Source: Flavobacterium sp. CG_23.5
GTDB taxonomy: Bacteria; Bacteroidota; Bacteroidia; Flavobacteriales; Flavobacteriaceae
Length of the DNA: 64,000 nt
Direction: 5' to 3'
NCBI RefSeq assembly: GCF_017875765.1
Contig: NZ_JAGGNA010000001.1
Coordinates: 3,608,253-3,672,252 of the forward strand
Shown here: piece by piece, positions 34,915-44,688 of the stretch
How positions within the stretch are numbered: position 1 is the first letter of the stretch
How the letters are laid out: each line of letters opens with the position of its first letter
Made by a program: the position numbers and the translations under genes
Notes under the pieces: model-generated
The model's input: only the letters and a program-made list of their open reading frames with translations
What the model was told of the DNA's origin: nothing
The model's database searches: none

Positions 34915-36258
34915 CTAAACTAGAATGTTATATTCATCTAACTTTCTATACAAAGTAGCAACACCAATTTCTAATAATCGTGCGGTTTCGGCTTTGTTGC
35001 CTTTGGCGTAATTCAACACTTTTTGTATATGTAATTTTTCAATACTTTGCATCGAAAAAGCAGACATTATTTTAGGATTTTTATCCACTTGATGTTGCAT
35101 TTCGTAAGGTAGCAGCTCTGAAGTTAAAATATCACCGTTACATAATATTACGGAACGTTCAATTACATTTTTTAGTTCCCTAACATTTCCAGGCCAATGA
35201 TAGGTTTCTAATTTATGCAGAAATTCAATATCGACTATTAACGTTTTTCGATTAATTTTTTCTGAAAACTGACCTACAAAATAAGAAGTCAATGGTTCTA
35301 TATCTTTTACTCTTTCTCTTAAAGGTGGTATGGCAATTTCGAAAATATTTAGTCGAAAGTATAAGTCTTGTCGGAAACGATGTTCGTCACTTTCCGTTTT
35401 TAAATTTCTATTTGTGGCAGCTATCAAGCGAAAATTTGATTTTTTGGGAGTAGAATCTCCAACAGGAATATATTCATTGGTTTCAAGAACTCGAAGCAAT
35501 TTGGCTTGTAAATCGATTGGCATTTCACTGATTTCATCTAAAAATAAGGTACCACCATTAGCTTCTTCTATAAACCCTTTTTTGTCTTTTATGGCTCCAG
35601 TAAAGGCGCCTTGTTTGTGGCCGAACAATTCGCTTTCTAGGATTTCTTTGCTAAAAGTACTGCAATTAAGCGCCACAAATGATTTTCCTATGCGATTACT
35701 GTTTTCATGAATGGCTTGCGCAAAAACTTCTTTTCCAGTTCCTGTTTCCCCGGTTAAAAGTACAGTCGAATCAGTTTTCGCTACTTTTTTTGCCAATACA
35801 ATTACTTGTTCCAAACCTTTGGATTTTCCGATAATGGAATCAAAAGAATATTTGTCTGAAATTCGTTTTTCGAGTTGTTTGACTTTCTTCTGCAATTGAA
35901 CTTTTTCCAATGCTTTGTATAAAAGCGGAATGATTTTGTCATTATCGTCGCCTTTTACAATATAATCAAAAGCGCCGTTTTTCATGGCTTGAACACCATC
36001 TGAAATTTTGCCGAAAGCAGTTAATAAAATTACTTCAGTCAAAGGGAAAGCAGTTTTAATTTTTTCGAGAAAATTTACACCATTGCCATCTGGAAGCTTT
36101 ACATCACATAAAACAACATCAATATCATTAGTTTCGAGTTTCTTAAAACCTGATTTTAAATCGGGTGCTTCAAAAACAAGAAAACCTTCAGATTTTACAA
36201 TTCTGGCTAGAAGACCACGAAGTTTTTCTTCGTCGTCTATGATGAGGATGTTTTTCAA
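34915..36258 (-). CDS. NtrC-family sigma-54-dependent response regulator
   Basis: The 447-residue protein has a receiver domain (phospho-site D52 in VLCDVKLPDG), an AAA+ domain with Walker A GETGTGKE, the sigma-54 contact motif GAFTGA and R-finger region, and a Fis-type HTH at the end (NKAETARLLEIGVATLYRKL). The start is a TTG at 36258: the frame closes with TAA just upstream and MKNILIIDDE is the natural beginning. It is on the strand of the kdp operon but separated from it by the two broken plus-strand genes. Control of the -24/-12 promoter at 33213 is the obvious proposal. Confidence 0.93.
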   Translation of the reverse strand: MKNILIIDDEEKLRGLLARIVKSEGFLVFEAPDLKSGFKKLETNDIDVVLCDVKLPDGNGVNFLEKIKTAFPLTEVILLTAFGKISDGVQAMKNGAFDYIVKGDDNDKIIPLLYKALEKVQLQKKVKQLEKRISDKYSFDSIIGKSKGLEQVIVLAKKVAKTDSTVLLTGETGTGKEVFAQAIHENSNRIGKSFVALNCSTFSKEILESELFGHKQGAFTGAIKDKKGFIEEANGGTLFLDEISEMPIDLQAKLLRVLETNEYIPVGDSTPKKSNFRLIAATNRNLKTESDEHRFRQDLYFRLNIFEIAIPPLRERVKDIEPLTSYFVGQFSEKINRKTLIVDIEFLHKLETYHWPGNVRELKNVIERSVILCNGDILTSELLPYEMQHQVDKNPKIMSAFSMQSIEKLHIQKVLNYAKGNKAETARLLEIGVATLYRKLDEYNILV

Positions 36259-36362
36259 GAGGATTTAAATTTAATTTTAGCAAAATTAGATATTATTTTT
36301 ATAGCTATTTATGTTTTTACCGACTTATATTAAAATGCAATTTATTAAGAATAAAACCAATA

Positions 36363-36926
36363 TTAATTATGTGCTATTTTTTTAGACTCATTCATGGCTA
36401 GAAATTTATCTCTCAAAATCTTCATATCCTCACTAACTTTCTTGTCTAACACCTTAGCATAATGTTGGGTGGTTCGCAAGTTTTATGTCCAAGCATTTTG
36501 CTTACGCTTTCAATAGGAACTCCGTTTGTGAGCGTTATTGTGGTTTCAAAAGTATGGCGGGCAATGTGGAAGGTGAGTTCTTTTTCGATTTCACAAACAC
36601 CTGCGATTTCTTTTAAATAGGCGTTCATTTTTTGATTACTCAAAATAGGCAGTAATCTATTTTGACTATTGCTTTCGGTATGGTCCTCGTATTTGTCAAT
36701 AATCATTTGGGTAATTGGAAGAATTGGAATCTTCGAAGCCGTTTCTGTTTTCTGACGGTGGGTGAATATCCATTTCTCTCCGTCAATACCCATGCTTATA
36801 TGGGATTTTGTTAAGTTTTTGACATCAATGTATGCCAAGCCGGTAAAGCAGCTAAAAAGGAAGATATCTCGTACTAATGATAATCTATCTGTTTTGAAAT
36901 CTTTGTTGATGATATTTTGAATTAGG
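36363..36926 (-). pseudogene. Truncated, frameshifted tyrosine recombinase (copy B)
   Basis: The catalytic part of a site-specific integrase is present from about residue 225 of the 412-residue homologue at 57706-58944 to its end. It includes FTGLAYIDV-like sequence, KTETASKIPILPITQMIIDK and LTFHIARHTFETTITLTNGV. A one-base loss in the T-run near 36481 shifts the frame after LGHK, removing the catalytic tyrosine from the reading frame. Similarity ends abruptly at about 36926, where the truncated RES gene begins. No intact protein can be made. Confidence 0.88.
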
Positions 36927-37521
36927 ATGGGACGGTTTTTTTAATAAGCAGAGTATACTTTCATATGATGTAGTGTTTTATAGGGCTAGGATTCATAAAA
37001 ATGATAGTGAATTAGTATATAATGTGAATCAAATGGGTTGCCCCGATAAAGTATATGTATCAGGAGGAAGAGCCAATCCGGAAGGGATGCCTTATCTATA
37101 TTTAAGATTAACTGCTGATACTACTTTTTATGAAACTAGAGCGACTTATTTTGATGAAGTGAGTATTGGTAGTTTTAAAATTAAAGAAAAAGTTGTTTTA
37201 GTTGATTTTACAGAAGAATCTATTGCTTTTATCAATATGGGGAATATTTTAGAATATACCAAAAGCATGTTACTCAAAAAATATATTAGTTCTGATTTAT
37301 CAAAGCCACTTAGAAGATACGACTCTGTATTTGAATATATACCAACTCAGTTTATTTGTGAATTTATCAGATATATTACAAATGCTGATGGTATAATCTT
37401 TAATAGTTCTTTACATTTAGGAGGTAAAAACATAGTGCTTTTCGAAGAAAAAAAAGTAGAATGCTTTGAAGTTAATAAGTATAGAGTAAAAGATGTTAAT
37501 ATTACACATACACTTTTATAG
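36925..37521 (+). pseudogene. 5'-truncated RES-domain protein gene
   Basis: The frame is open from the integrase breakpoint: GWDGFFNKQSILSYDVVFYR runs straight into ARIHKNDSE..., GRANPEGMPYLYLRLTADTT, FYETRA and IFNSSLHLGGKNIVLFEEKK, the Arg/Glu/Ser set of the RES domain. RES proteins degrade NAD as toxins or in other systems and are usually over 200 residues. The first part has been lost, and only a GTG at 36973 could serve as a start. The gene and the integrase remnant share one breakpoint. No Xre-type antitoxin is adjacent. Confidence 0.8.
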
Positions 37522-37746
37522 CTCAAAGAGTAAAAATCCTTCTCGTCCTCGTTTGAAACTACAATCTGGTTCTTGCCTCTGGCGAGTGCCTACTTACATT
37601 AGGATATAAAACGTAGCGTTTGCAACGCGGTTCATTAACAGAATATTTTAACTGTTTCGTTACAAAAAAAACACACTATTGCCCGATCTGAAAAAGAGAA
37701 ACAGGACTAAACTTTTTTTGCACTTAGTATTATTTTCATAATGGAT

Positions 37747-38010
37747 CTATTTCTCTACAGAGAGCTCTTTTACCAAACGTTCTAGTTCTGTGCGCCTCTG
37801 ATGTGTTAATTCATTATGTGTCTTTTGTCTTTTTCCATAAGTAACTTGTATCAGATGAAGCTCTTTATTTATTCGAGTATGTTCTTTTTTCAAAGCCAAA
37901 GCGGCACTGTAATTATAAATCAAGAGAGCAAATAACAACGCAATACTTAAAAAATAAAAACGATATTCCAATAGTAAGTATTTTAGTGTTTCAATTGTTT
38001 TTGATAACAT
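37747..38010 (-). CDS. Small membrane protein with a coiled coil
   Basis: The 87-residue frame has one N-terminal span (YRFYFLSIALLFALLIYNYS) and a charged helical tail (ALALKKEHTRINKELHLIQV, HQRRTELERLVKELSVEK). I do not recognise a family. Composition and ATG start look coding. It stands alone between the RES fragment and a long intergenic stretch. Confidence 0.5.
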   Translation of the reverse strand: MLSKTIETLKYLLLEYRFYFLSIALLFALLIYNYSAALALKKEHTRINKELHLIQVTYGKRQKTHNELTHQRRTELERLVKELSVEK

Positions 38011-38441
38011 ATTGTACGATTTTAAAATGTTCTTTTTTGAAAAAATTCCTAGACTGAGATAAGTGTACTACAAATTACAAAAAAAAATATTCTATTACAA
38101 CGTTATGTTTGATATTTTGCTTCTTTAAATCACCCTAAACTTGCCTGTCGCCGAAGTGTTTTTGTTTACCACTTTTACTGCAAATATCTCCAACTATGAG
38201 CCCACAAAGATAAGCAGTGAACAAAGAAAATATAAACGGTATATTGGAATGGGTGTAATGTCGGAGAAATTTGCGCAGCGTTCACAATGAAGTTGAGGTT
38301 TGAATAGAAATTTGGGATGTACACTTTGCGCAGCTGAGTTTTTTATTTCATGAATGATGTCATAGAAGATTTCTAGAATATATTTTTGCTTCATCATTCA
38401 TAAAAATAAATTGATCATAATAACATTATTATTGATATGTA
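38011..38441. other. Intergenic stretch without a supported gene
   Basis: A 67-codon frame at 38194-38397 has no family signal and poor composition. The stretch lies downstream of the DinB operon and might hold its terminator, but I see no good hairpin with a T-run. Confidence 0.4.
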
Positions 38442-38945
38442 TTATTTCGATTCAATGTTTTGTTCGTCTTGCTTCTTAATAAAATTCTCTATTTGCCGTC
38501 TATGGCGCAAAATATGTACTATCGCATGTTCTAATAGTTGTTCGATATCATATTGTTGCCCCCAATTGACAATAATTTTTTTTGAAATATCAGTTTGTTC
38601 AATTAACAAGTTTGGGTTGCTATGAAAGAAATTTTCACAATATTTAAACATTAAGTTCAGTTGGTTAATATATTGATTTACGGTATTAAAACTTAGTTTT
38701 CCAGGTCTGGTTTTGTTTAAACCAATAGCATTTTCCATATAGATCGTATATCCATAACCTGAACAAACTATGTGTGTTAAAACGGTTTGAATTGATTTAC
38801 AGTCTGTATCTTCAGTATAATTATCAACAATTATACAAAGTTGACTTTCATTAAGTGGTTTTATGTTACTTATAAGTTCATCTATTGCTTTTTTGTATTC
38901 GTCGAGTAATGCCTTTATGCTCCCGGTTAATATGATATTTATCAT
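38442..38945 (-). CDS. DinB-like protein, last gene of the TetR-linked operon
   Basis: The 167-residue protein shows the four-helix DinB/YfiT fold: a first helix with LLDEYKKAIDEL, the histidine-bearing helix SIQTVLTHIV and the C-terminal metal helix AIVHILRHRRQIENF with His-x3-His. DinB proteins bind a metal and many are thiol S-transferases. It is one of four such domains in this operon, and ends the run of minus-strand genes from 46092. Confidence 0.82.
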   Translation of the reverse strand: MINIILTGSIKALLDEYKKAIDELISNIKPLNESQLCIIVDNYTEDTDCKSIQTVLTHIVCSGYGYTIYMENAIGLNKTRPGKLSFNTVNQYINQLNLMFKYCENFFHSNPNLLIEQTDISKKIIVNWGQQYDIEQLLEHAIVHILRHRRQIENFIKKQDEQNIESK

Positions 38946-38975
38946 TTTTGATTGTATTGAATTTTTATAAAGAAA

Positions 38976-39446
38976 TTATCTACCAATAGCTTTGTCACCT
39001 CTTAAAGTCATAACTGTACTTGTTGCAAGAGCAATTGTTTTTCCATCAGTACTTTTAATTTCGCAATTGTAAACCGTTATTGTTTTACCGGATTGAACTG
39101 GCTTGGCAATTGCTTTTAATGAATCTTTCCATACGGGACGGAAAAAATTGATTTTAAATTCCAGGCTTGTAAAAGATTCATTTTCTCCTATTATCGTAGA
39201 ATGTGCCGTACCAATAGCGGCATCTGCTAATTCACACAATAGACCTCCGTGAACAGTGCCTTGTTGATTACCATGTATTTCATGATCGGCTGCAATTTCA
39301 ACGGTGGCTTTACCATGGTCAATCTCAATGATATTCATTTTTAATGTTTTTGATATTGCTGTCGGATACTTCATGCTTGTTACATGATTTTTTAATGTAC
39401 CCGTCATCATTTTTTTTAGATATTCTAATACAGATATTTTAATCAT
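38976..39446 (-). CDS. PaaI-type hotdog thioesterase
   Basis: The 156-residue protein has the hotdog signature HGNQQGTVHGGLLCELADAA followed by SLEFKINFFRPVWKDSLKAI. Members hydrolyse acyl- or aryl-CoA esters. It is 30 bp upstream of the DinB gene and 112 bp downstream of the HD gene in the same operon. The substrate is not deducible. Confidence 0.88.
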   Translation of the reverse strand: MIKISVLEYLKKMMTGTLKNHVTSMKYPTAISKTLKMNIIEIDHGKATVEIAADHEIHGNQQGTVHGGLLCELADAAIGTAHSTIIGENESFTSLEFKINFFRPVWKDSLKAIAKPVQSGKTITVYNCEIKSTDGKTIALATSTVMTLRGDKAIGR

Positions 39447-39557
39447 CTTTTAGTTTTTTATTTCTTTGCTAAAATTTAACAGGCTCCAAATTGATATTAA
39501 AAGAAAGATTAATTAGAAAAGTATTTGACTGGCAATTAATCTTTGATAATAATCCTC

Positions 39558-40292
39558 TTATTCATCAAAAGCAGAATGTTTTATTAATTTATGAAAACCA
39601 TGTTGATATAAAAAAGACATTCTTGATTGAGGTCTTATTGTACACTGTTGTTTCATTAAAATGTGCATTTTATTTTTGAATTCAAGCCGTGGAAGTTTTA
39701 ATATAATCTTGCTCATCGTTTCTGCAGGGAAATTTTCGTAATATTGTCCGATAACATCAATTGCAGCCCCTTTGTTTAACAGGTAAGCTTCGGGTAGATT
39801 TTTTGAAACTTTAATGTTTAAATGTAATGCTATAGCATTTTGGATTGTTTCTATTTTATCTTTTTCCATTTGTTCTAAACTTTCGAGAAACAAACCCGTT
39901 TCAATCGCGCTTTCAATTGCAAAGCAATTACAATTTGCATGTTTGTTTTGATAACCGGAGGTAAGCCCTATGTCGTGTAGTAAAGATGCAATAGCCAATA
40001 GTTCTTTGTCAAAAACAATGTTTTCTTTTTTACTGTAAATATTTCCGAAAATATAAGTTCTAAAACAATGATTGATTAAAAATTGCTGATGAGTATCTTT
40101 CAAAAATTCTATTGTATGTTTTATAATTGCCGAATCGGGCATTTTAAAATCATTTTCATTTGATAAAAATAATTTTGGGTTAGACTTATTATTTTTTTGT
40201 TTTTCTGTGAAGGCTTGGAATGAAAAATATATTTTAGCGAAACCATCTAAGTTACCAGCTGTTTTGTTGCCCCAGTTAAAATCCCCTATCAT
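39558..40292 (-). CDS. HD-domain protein
   Basis: The 244-residue protein has an HD phosphohydrolase-type domain: INHCFRTYIFG, then ASLLHDIGLT with the HD pair, and later histidine in IALHLNI. The layout resembles cyanamide-hydratase-like HD proteins of about 240 residues, so an organic amide or nitrile could be the substrate, but this is a fold-level guess. It lies 35 bp downstream of the thioesterase gene. Confidence 0.8.
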   Translation of the reverse strand: MIGDFNWGNKTAGNLDGFAKIYFSFQAFTEKQKNNKSNPKLFLSNENDFKMPDSAIIKHTIEFLKDTHQQFLINHCFRTYIFGNIYSKKENIVFDKELLAIASLLHDIGLTSGYQNKHANCNCFAIESAIETGLFLESLEQMEKDKIETIQNAIALHLNIKVSKNLPEAYLLNKGAAIDVIGQYYENFPAETMSKIILKLPRLEFKNKMHILMKQQCTIRPQSRMSFLYQHGFHKLIKHSAFDE

Positions 40293-40327
40293 AATTCTAA
40301 TTTTTAGTGTTACTAAATAATTTGCTG

Positions 40328-40828
40328 TTACTCATTTATTGTCTCTTTTATTTTAAATTCAGCGGTTATTTGCTTAATTCTTTGTTCCAGGTTTCCTTGT
40401 TTATACAATTCAGAATTTTCAATAGTTTTTGCCCATTCCATAAATTCAGGTCGATGTTGTTCTTTTCTACTCGTTCTAGTGTTTATAGGTACAAGCCTTG
40501 TTCTCATAATTGCTTTTAGATGATTTTGTTTTTCGTTCATCATTTGTGTTTCAACGAGAAGAAACTCATTATCAGCAATCAATAAAGTGGATTGTATTGT
40601 TATAACTTCATTATAAAGTGCGGGACGTAAATAAGCTATTTCATGTCCTCCGACTAACCAAGCTATATCTTTCTTGTAGTATTCGGATAAGTTCAGGTTA
40701 TGATACTCTTTTAAATGATCTTCTCTAGCATTTAAAAAATAGTCAATATATCTGGCATTATTTAAATGTCCGAATAAATCACAGTCATTGAAACGAACTG
40801 TATATACTGAGTTGGGATTTTTATTCAT
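40328..40828 (-). CDS. 4HBT-type acyl-CoA thioesterase
   Basis: The 166-residue protein starts MNKNPNSVYTVRFNDCDLFG and continues HLNNARYIDYFLNAREDHL, the 4-hydroxybenzoyl-CoA thioesterase/FadM pattern with the Asp in NDCDLFGH. It hydrolyses CoA thioesters. It is the second thioesterase in the operon, 62 bp from panB. Confidence 0.88.
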   Translation of the reverse strand: MNKNPNSVYTVRFNDCDLFGHLNNARYIDYFLNAREDHLKEYHNLNLSEYYKKDIAWLVGGHEIAYLRPALYNEVITIQSTLLIADNEFLLVETQMMNEKQNHLKAIMRTRLVPINTRTSRKEQHRPEFMEWAKTIENSELYKQGNLEQRIKQITAEFKIKETINE

Positions 40829-40890
40829 TTGTATAAATTTTATTATTGTAAAAAGTTAATTTCTTAAAATTGGATTTATATATTTGAAAA

Positions 40891-41709
40891 TCAATATTGC
40901 TCGTTAGCATTAGGAAAATCAGCTGCTTTTACATCGTTTGCAAACTGACCAATAGCCGTAATCATATCTTCGTAAAGGTTCATATATCGGCGCAGGAAAC
41001 GTGGACTAAATTCGTGAGTCATTCCTAGCATATCATGCAAAACTAATACTTGCCCATCTACGCCGCTGCCAGCTCCAATTCCGATTACCGGAATAGAAAT
41101 ACTTTGTGCCACTTTTGTTGCTAAACTTGCAGGCACTTTTTCTAAAACTATGGCAAAACATCCTGCTTCTTCCAATATTTTAGCATCTTCAAGTAATTTA
41201 TTTGCTTCGGTTTCTTCCTTGGCTCGAACGGTATAAGTCCCAAATTTATAAATGGATTGCGGTGTTAATCCCAAATGTCCCATTACTGGAATCCCTGCAT
41301 TTATAATTCGTTTAATCGATTTTTTCACTTCGCGACCGCCTTCCATTTTTACTGCATGGGCACCGCTTTCTTTCATAATTCTAATCGCAGAATGTAAAGC
41401 CAATTTTGAATCCGATTGATAGGAACCAAAAGGCAAATCGACGACGATTAATGCTCTTGTACACGCTCTTACAACGCACGAAGCGTGGTAAATCATTTGA
41501 TCTAGGGTAATAGGTAAGGTTGTTTCGTGTCCCGCCATCACATTACTTGCGGAATCACCAACTAAAATAACATCAATACCGGCAGTATCTACTATTTTTG
41601 CCATCGTATAATCGTATGCGGTTAGCATAGATATTTTTTCACTATTTACTTTCATATCAGAAAGTGTTTTGATGGTAATACGCTTGTATTCTTTTTTTGC
41701 TACTGACAT
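40891..41709 (-). CDS. panB: 3-methyl-2-oxobutanoate hydroxymethyltransferase (PanB)
   Basis: This enzyme makes ketopantoate from 2-oxoisovalerate in pantothenate synthesis. The 272-residue sequence has the family motifs [50 protein letters not shown] and [20 protein letters not shown]. It is full length. PanE-type reductase activity is encoded two genes upstream in the same operon, so both steps before pantoate are clustered. A beta-propeller gene lies 3 bp away. Confidence 0.96.
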   Translation of the reverse strand: MSVAKKEYKRITIKTLSDMKVNSEKISMLTAYDYTMAKIVDTAGIDVILVGDSASNVMAGHETTLPITLDQMIYHASCVVRACTRALIVVDLPFGSYQSDSKLALHSAIRIMKESGAHAVKMEGGREVKKSIKRIINAGIPVMGHLGLTPQSIYKFGTYTVRAKEETEANKLLEDAKILEEAGCFAIVLEKVPASLATKVAQSISIPVIGIGAGSGVDGQVLVLHDMLGMTHEFSPRFLRRYMNLYEDMITAIGQFANDVKAADFPNANEQY

Positions 41710-41712
41710 TTG

Positions 41713-42603
41713 TTATAATTTTAAGTATAAATCACTATCTAGTTTAATAAAATGTATTTCTCCGCTCATCATTGCCGGAACAATTAATTGATCATCTACT
41801 ATGATGAAATCGGCTGGACCTGAAATTGGTTCTAATGTTGAGATTTTAGTAACTCTGTTAGAATTGTAAATTCCAATTCCTTGAATAATTCCTTTTTGTG
41901 CAAATGCAATCCAGTTACTGACATACAATACATCTTTGCTGATAAATATTCCATCATAGTATCCTTTCAAAGTAGTTATTTGAGTGAATGTATTGTCTTT
42001 TAAATTGATGTATCCAATAACGCCATTTGCTTTATTGTCACTTCCAAAACCATTTACATAAATACGACTTGCTTTTTGGTAGCAAAACAATCCATTGATA
42101 CCCGAAATGGTTACATCCGTTTTAATTTCAGAATAGGATTTATCTACTAAATTGACTTTGTATAATTTGTTTTTATCGGTTGCGGAAACATATAAGGTAT
42201 TGTTGTCCCAAACTGCAATGTCATTTAGGAAAGAAGTATCTTTACTAAAGTCGATTTCATATAATTTAATTCCTGTTTTAAGGTCGATTGCCAGAAGTCT
42301 ATCGATATCATTTACAAATAAAATACCTTTATTTATAGCTAGTCCTTTTGGAGCGTCTAATTTTTCTTTTATGAAAGTAGCGTCCAGTATTTGCCCTTTT
42401 TTGTCAAGTTTTAGTATTTTTCCATCGCCATCTTTTGCAGCAGGATTTAATTCTTTCCCTATATCAGCGGCATAAAGAAATTTACCATCGGTTGCAATAC
42501 TTTCAACGTGATTGAAACCAGAAACAGTTTTTGTAGTTTGAGCATTGGTATATACTACAATAGATAGGAACATTATTAAACTGGATTTTATTAAATTTTT
42601 CAT
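41713..42603 (-). CDS. Secreted beta-propeller protein (SMP-30/YVTN-like)
   Basis: The 296-residue protein has a signal peptide (about 1-21) and beta-propeller repeats (SIATDGKFLYAADIGKELNP, NDIAVWDNNTLYVSATDKNK, LFCYQKASRIYVNGFGSDNK). It may be a periplasmic lactonase-like or binding protein. Its secretion contrasts with the cytosolic CoA enzymes around it. The gap to panB is 3 bp, so they are co-transcribed. Confidence 0.78.
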   Translation of the reverse strand: MKNLIKSSLIMFLSIVVYTNAQTTKTVSGFNHVESIATDGKFLYAADIGKELNPAAKDGDGKILKLDKKGQILDATFIKEKLDAPKGLAINKGILFVNDIDRLLAIDLKTGIKLYEIDFSKDTSFLNDIAVWDNNTLYVSATDKNKLYKVNLVDKSYSEIKTDVTISGINGLFCYQKASRIYVNGFGSDNKANGVIGYINLKDNTFTQITTLKGYYDGIFISKDVLYVSNWIAFAQKGIIQGIGIYNSNRVTKISTLEPISGPADFIIVDDQLIVPAMMSGEIHFIKLDSDLYLKL

Positions 42604-42628
42604 CGTTTTCTTTTTTTATGTTTAAAAA

Positions 42629-44095
42629 TCACTGCGCCAGTACTTTATATTCTTTTTTTAATTGATTTATTGCGCTGTCAAAATGGGGAGTTGATATTTG
42701 AAATAATTTGGCCTCGTCAATAATATATTTCACTAACGAATTGATTTCTGTAGGTTTGCTTTTTTCCAAATCTAATTGAAAAGATGATTTTACATGTCCG
42801 TTAAAATTGCCCAATAATGTTATGTTGTTTAGAATTGTATTATCATCAATAGTAATATTTTTGGCTCTAGCCAATTGCATTAATTCAGAGATAAGATTAA
42901 TAAAGAGATATTCTGATTTAGTGTTTTCAAGTATTTCAGAAAACGTTATTTGAAAAAGTGCTGTAACAATAGCCGCCGGAGAAACAAACATAAATTTCTT
43001 CCATATTACAGTTTTTACATTAGTGGTGTAAGTAGCATCTATACCGGCATTGTTAAAGATCATTGCGATATTTTCTCCCTTACTATTTTCTCCATCAGTT
43101 CCAAAAATAAATTTTGCTGGACCACTAACGTGTTCTATCTTTCCCGGCTTGATACTATTTGAAGCTATATAGATACTACCTTCCATAAGAGTTGCCCCTT
43201 TTGGTAAATATGGAGTTATAGATTCTTTACCATTTACTGTATTTTGGGTTGTAATTATTGTTGTATTTGGTGTTAAACAGTTTGCATATTCTTGGAGTAC
43301 ATCGGTTACAGAGAAGTTTTTTGTACAAATAATAAATATATCGATTGTCCCTATTTCTACAGGATTGTTAGAAGTTAAAGTTGGTACACATTTATATAAA
43401 AAATCATTAGAGAGCAACCGTAATCCTTTTTTGTTGATTACCTCGTAATTTTCACCTCTGGTAATAAATACAATATCTATATTTTCAATATTCGAATAAT
43501 AATGTGCTAGTTTACCACCAATAAACCCACCAATACCTCCGATACCAGCTATTGCTATTCTTGTTTTATTTACTTGTTTCATCGGTTTATTTTTGATTGT
43601 TTGATTGTGATGTTGCACATGATAATTAGTGAAATAAAGTATTTCCCTAACAGTAATTTTGCCTAAAATTGGATGGGGACAATTGTACATTTCCAATTCT
43701 TCTTCTGACCAATATTTCAAATTTAAAATTAAGACTGCAAGTGCATTTTTCCCTTGGCTAACCAATTCCTCAATATTTGTTTCCAGATGTATTTTTGGAA
43801 TAAATGCACCCGTCGCTTTTACTCCATCTTCTAAAGCATTTTTATACATCATAATACTTTTTTCATAGTTTATAGATGCTCTTTCAGAAAACCCGAAATT
43901 GGATTGGATGCTTGATTTTGGTAGTGCCAAATAGTTACTTAGTCGTAACAATGCAATAGTGATGTGTTCCACATTTTGAGACACAGACCATTTATGGTTA
44001 ATTGAAATTGTTGGATTTGGCAGCTGAATTGCGGTTTCCCAAAACACTGAATGTGCTGTGTTGAGATTGTTTATTATTTCGGATTTATTCAACAT
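42629..44095 (-). CDS. DinB domain fused to ketopantoate reductase (PanE-type)
   Basis: From the ATG at 44095 the protein has 488 residues. Residues 1-171 are a DinB-like four-helix domain (NHKWSVSQNVEHITIALLRL and the His-rich end YFTNYHVQHHNQTIKNK). The rest (from MKQVNKTRIAIAGIGGIGGF) is a complete ketopantoate reductase with a Rossmann GxGGxGG motif, a Lys in TVIWKKFMF and full 317-residue length. The PanE part could start on its own at 43582. The upstream gene overlaps the start by 11 bp. Loss of a stop codon between two neighbouring genes, or a true fusion, is possible; the fused frame is unbroken. Confidence 0.82.
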   Translation of the reverse strand: MLNKSEIINNLNTAHSVFWETAIQLPNPTISINHKWSVSQNVEHITIALLRLSNYLALPKSSIQSNFGFSERASINYEKSIMMYKNALEDGVKATGAFIPKIHLETNIEELVSQGKNALAVLILNLKYWSEEELEMYNCPHPILGKITVREILYFTNYHVQHHNQTIKNKPMKQVNKTRIAIAGIGGIGGFIGGKLAHYYSNIENIDIVFITRGENYEVINKKGLRLLSNDFLYKCVPTLTSNNPVEIGTIDIFIICTKNFSVTDVLQEYANCLTPNTTIITTQNTVNGKESITPYLPKGATLMEGSIYIASNSIKPGKIEHVSGPAKFIFGTDGENSKGENIAMIFNNAGIDATYTTNVKTVIWKKFMFVSPAAIVTALFQITFSEILENTKSEYLFINLISELMQLARAKNITIDDNTILNNITLLGNFNGHVKSSFQLDLEKSKPTEINSLVKYIIDEAKLFQISTPHFDSAINQLKKEYKVLAQ

Positions 44096-44663
44096 TGTTT
44101 GGTTTTTTAAGGAATTCTTCAGTAAAATGTTCGTTGTGTTGTGGTTTAGAAAATTTTTCAACATTGTAGGCGATTGAATTTCCCTTTGGAATAGAAAGTG
44201 AAATCCAATTTTTATTGCAAATCATTTTACCGATATACACAATTTGTCCAATATGATATGGATAGTGAGCCAGTTGTCGATTAATGGCTTCCGTAATAGA
44301 ATGACCTTGATTTCTGATGTAGATTGTTTTTGAAAAATCATCTTCTTGTAGAGAATTTAGAGTATTGAAAAGACAATTCCAGCCTTCATTCCATTTCTGC
44401 ATTAATTCTTCTTTAGATTTAATGTCATTGTCAAATTCTGAATCACGTTTCCTCCATTTTTTTTCTCCATCCGAAGTCAAAAAATCTGTCCAACGAGATA
44501 ACATATTACCATTAAGGTGTTTTACAATAATGGCTATACTATTACTTTCTTTATTGTATTGCCAAAACAATTTTTCGTCCGGCAATTGAGCTATAGTTTT
44601 ATCGCCTAACATTTTGTAATACTCAAACTGCTTTTTTGTACTTTCTAAATAATCTGTTTTCAT
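44085..44663 (-). CDS. DUF1572 (DinB-superfamily) protein
   Basis: From the ATG at 44663 the protein has 192 residues: MKTDYLESTKKQFEYYKMLG, the metal-helix pattern SIAIIVKHLNGNMLSRWTDF and INRQLAHYPYHIGQIVYIGK with the final histidines. This is the DUF1572 branch of the DinB superfamily. The longer frame (to 44756) has no support. It overlaps the next gene by 11 bp, so they are translationally coupled. Confidence 0.85.
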   Translation of the reverse strand: MKTDYLESTKKQFEYYKMLGDKTIAQLPDEKLFWQYNKESNSIAIIVKHLNGNMLSRWTDFLTSDGEKKWRKRDSEFDNDIKSKEELMQKWNEGWNCLFNTLNSLQEDDFSKTIYIRNQGHSITEAINRQLAHYPYHIGQIVYIGKMICNKNWISLSIPKGNSIAYNVEKFSKPQHNEHFTEEFLKKPNNVE

Positions 44664-44688
44664 AGTTTTACGTTTTATGTGATTAAAT

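Noticed and set aside
38194..38397. 67-codon minus-strand frame downstream of the DinB operon
   Set aside because: No recognisable domain and no support from neighbours.
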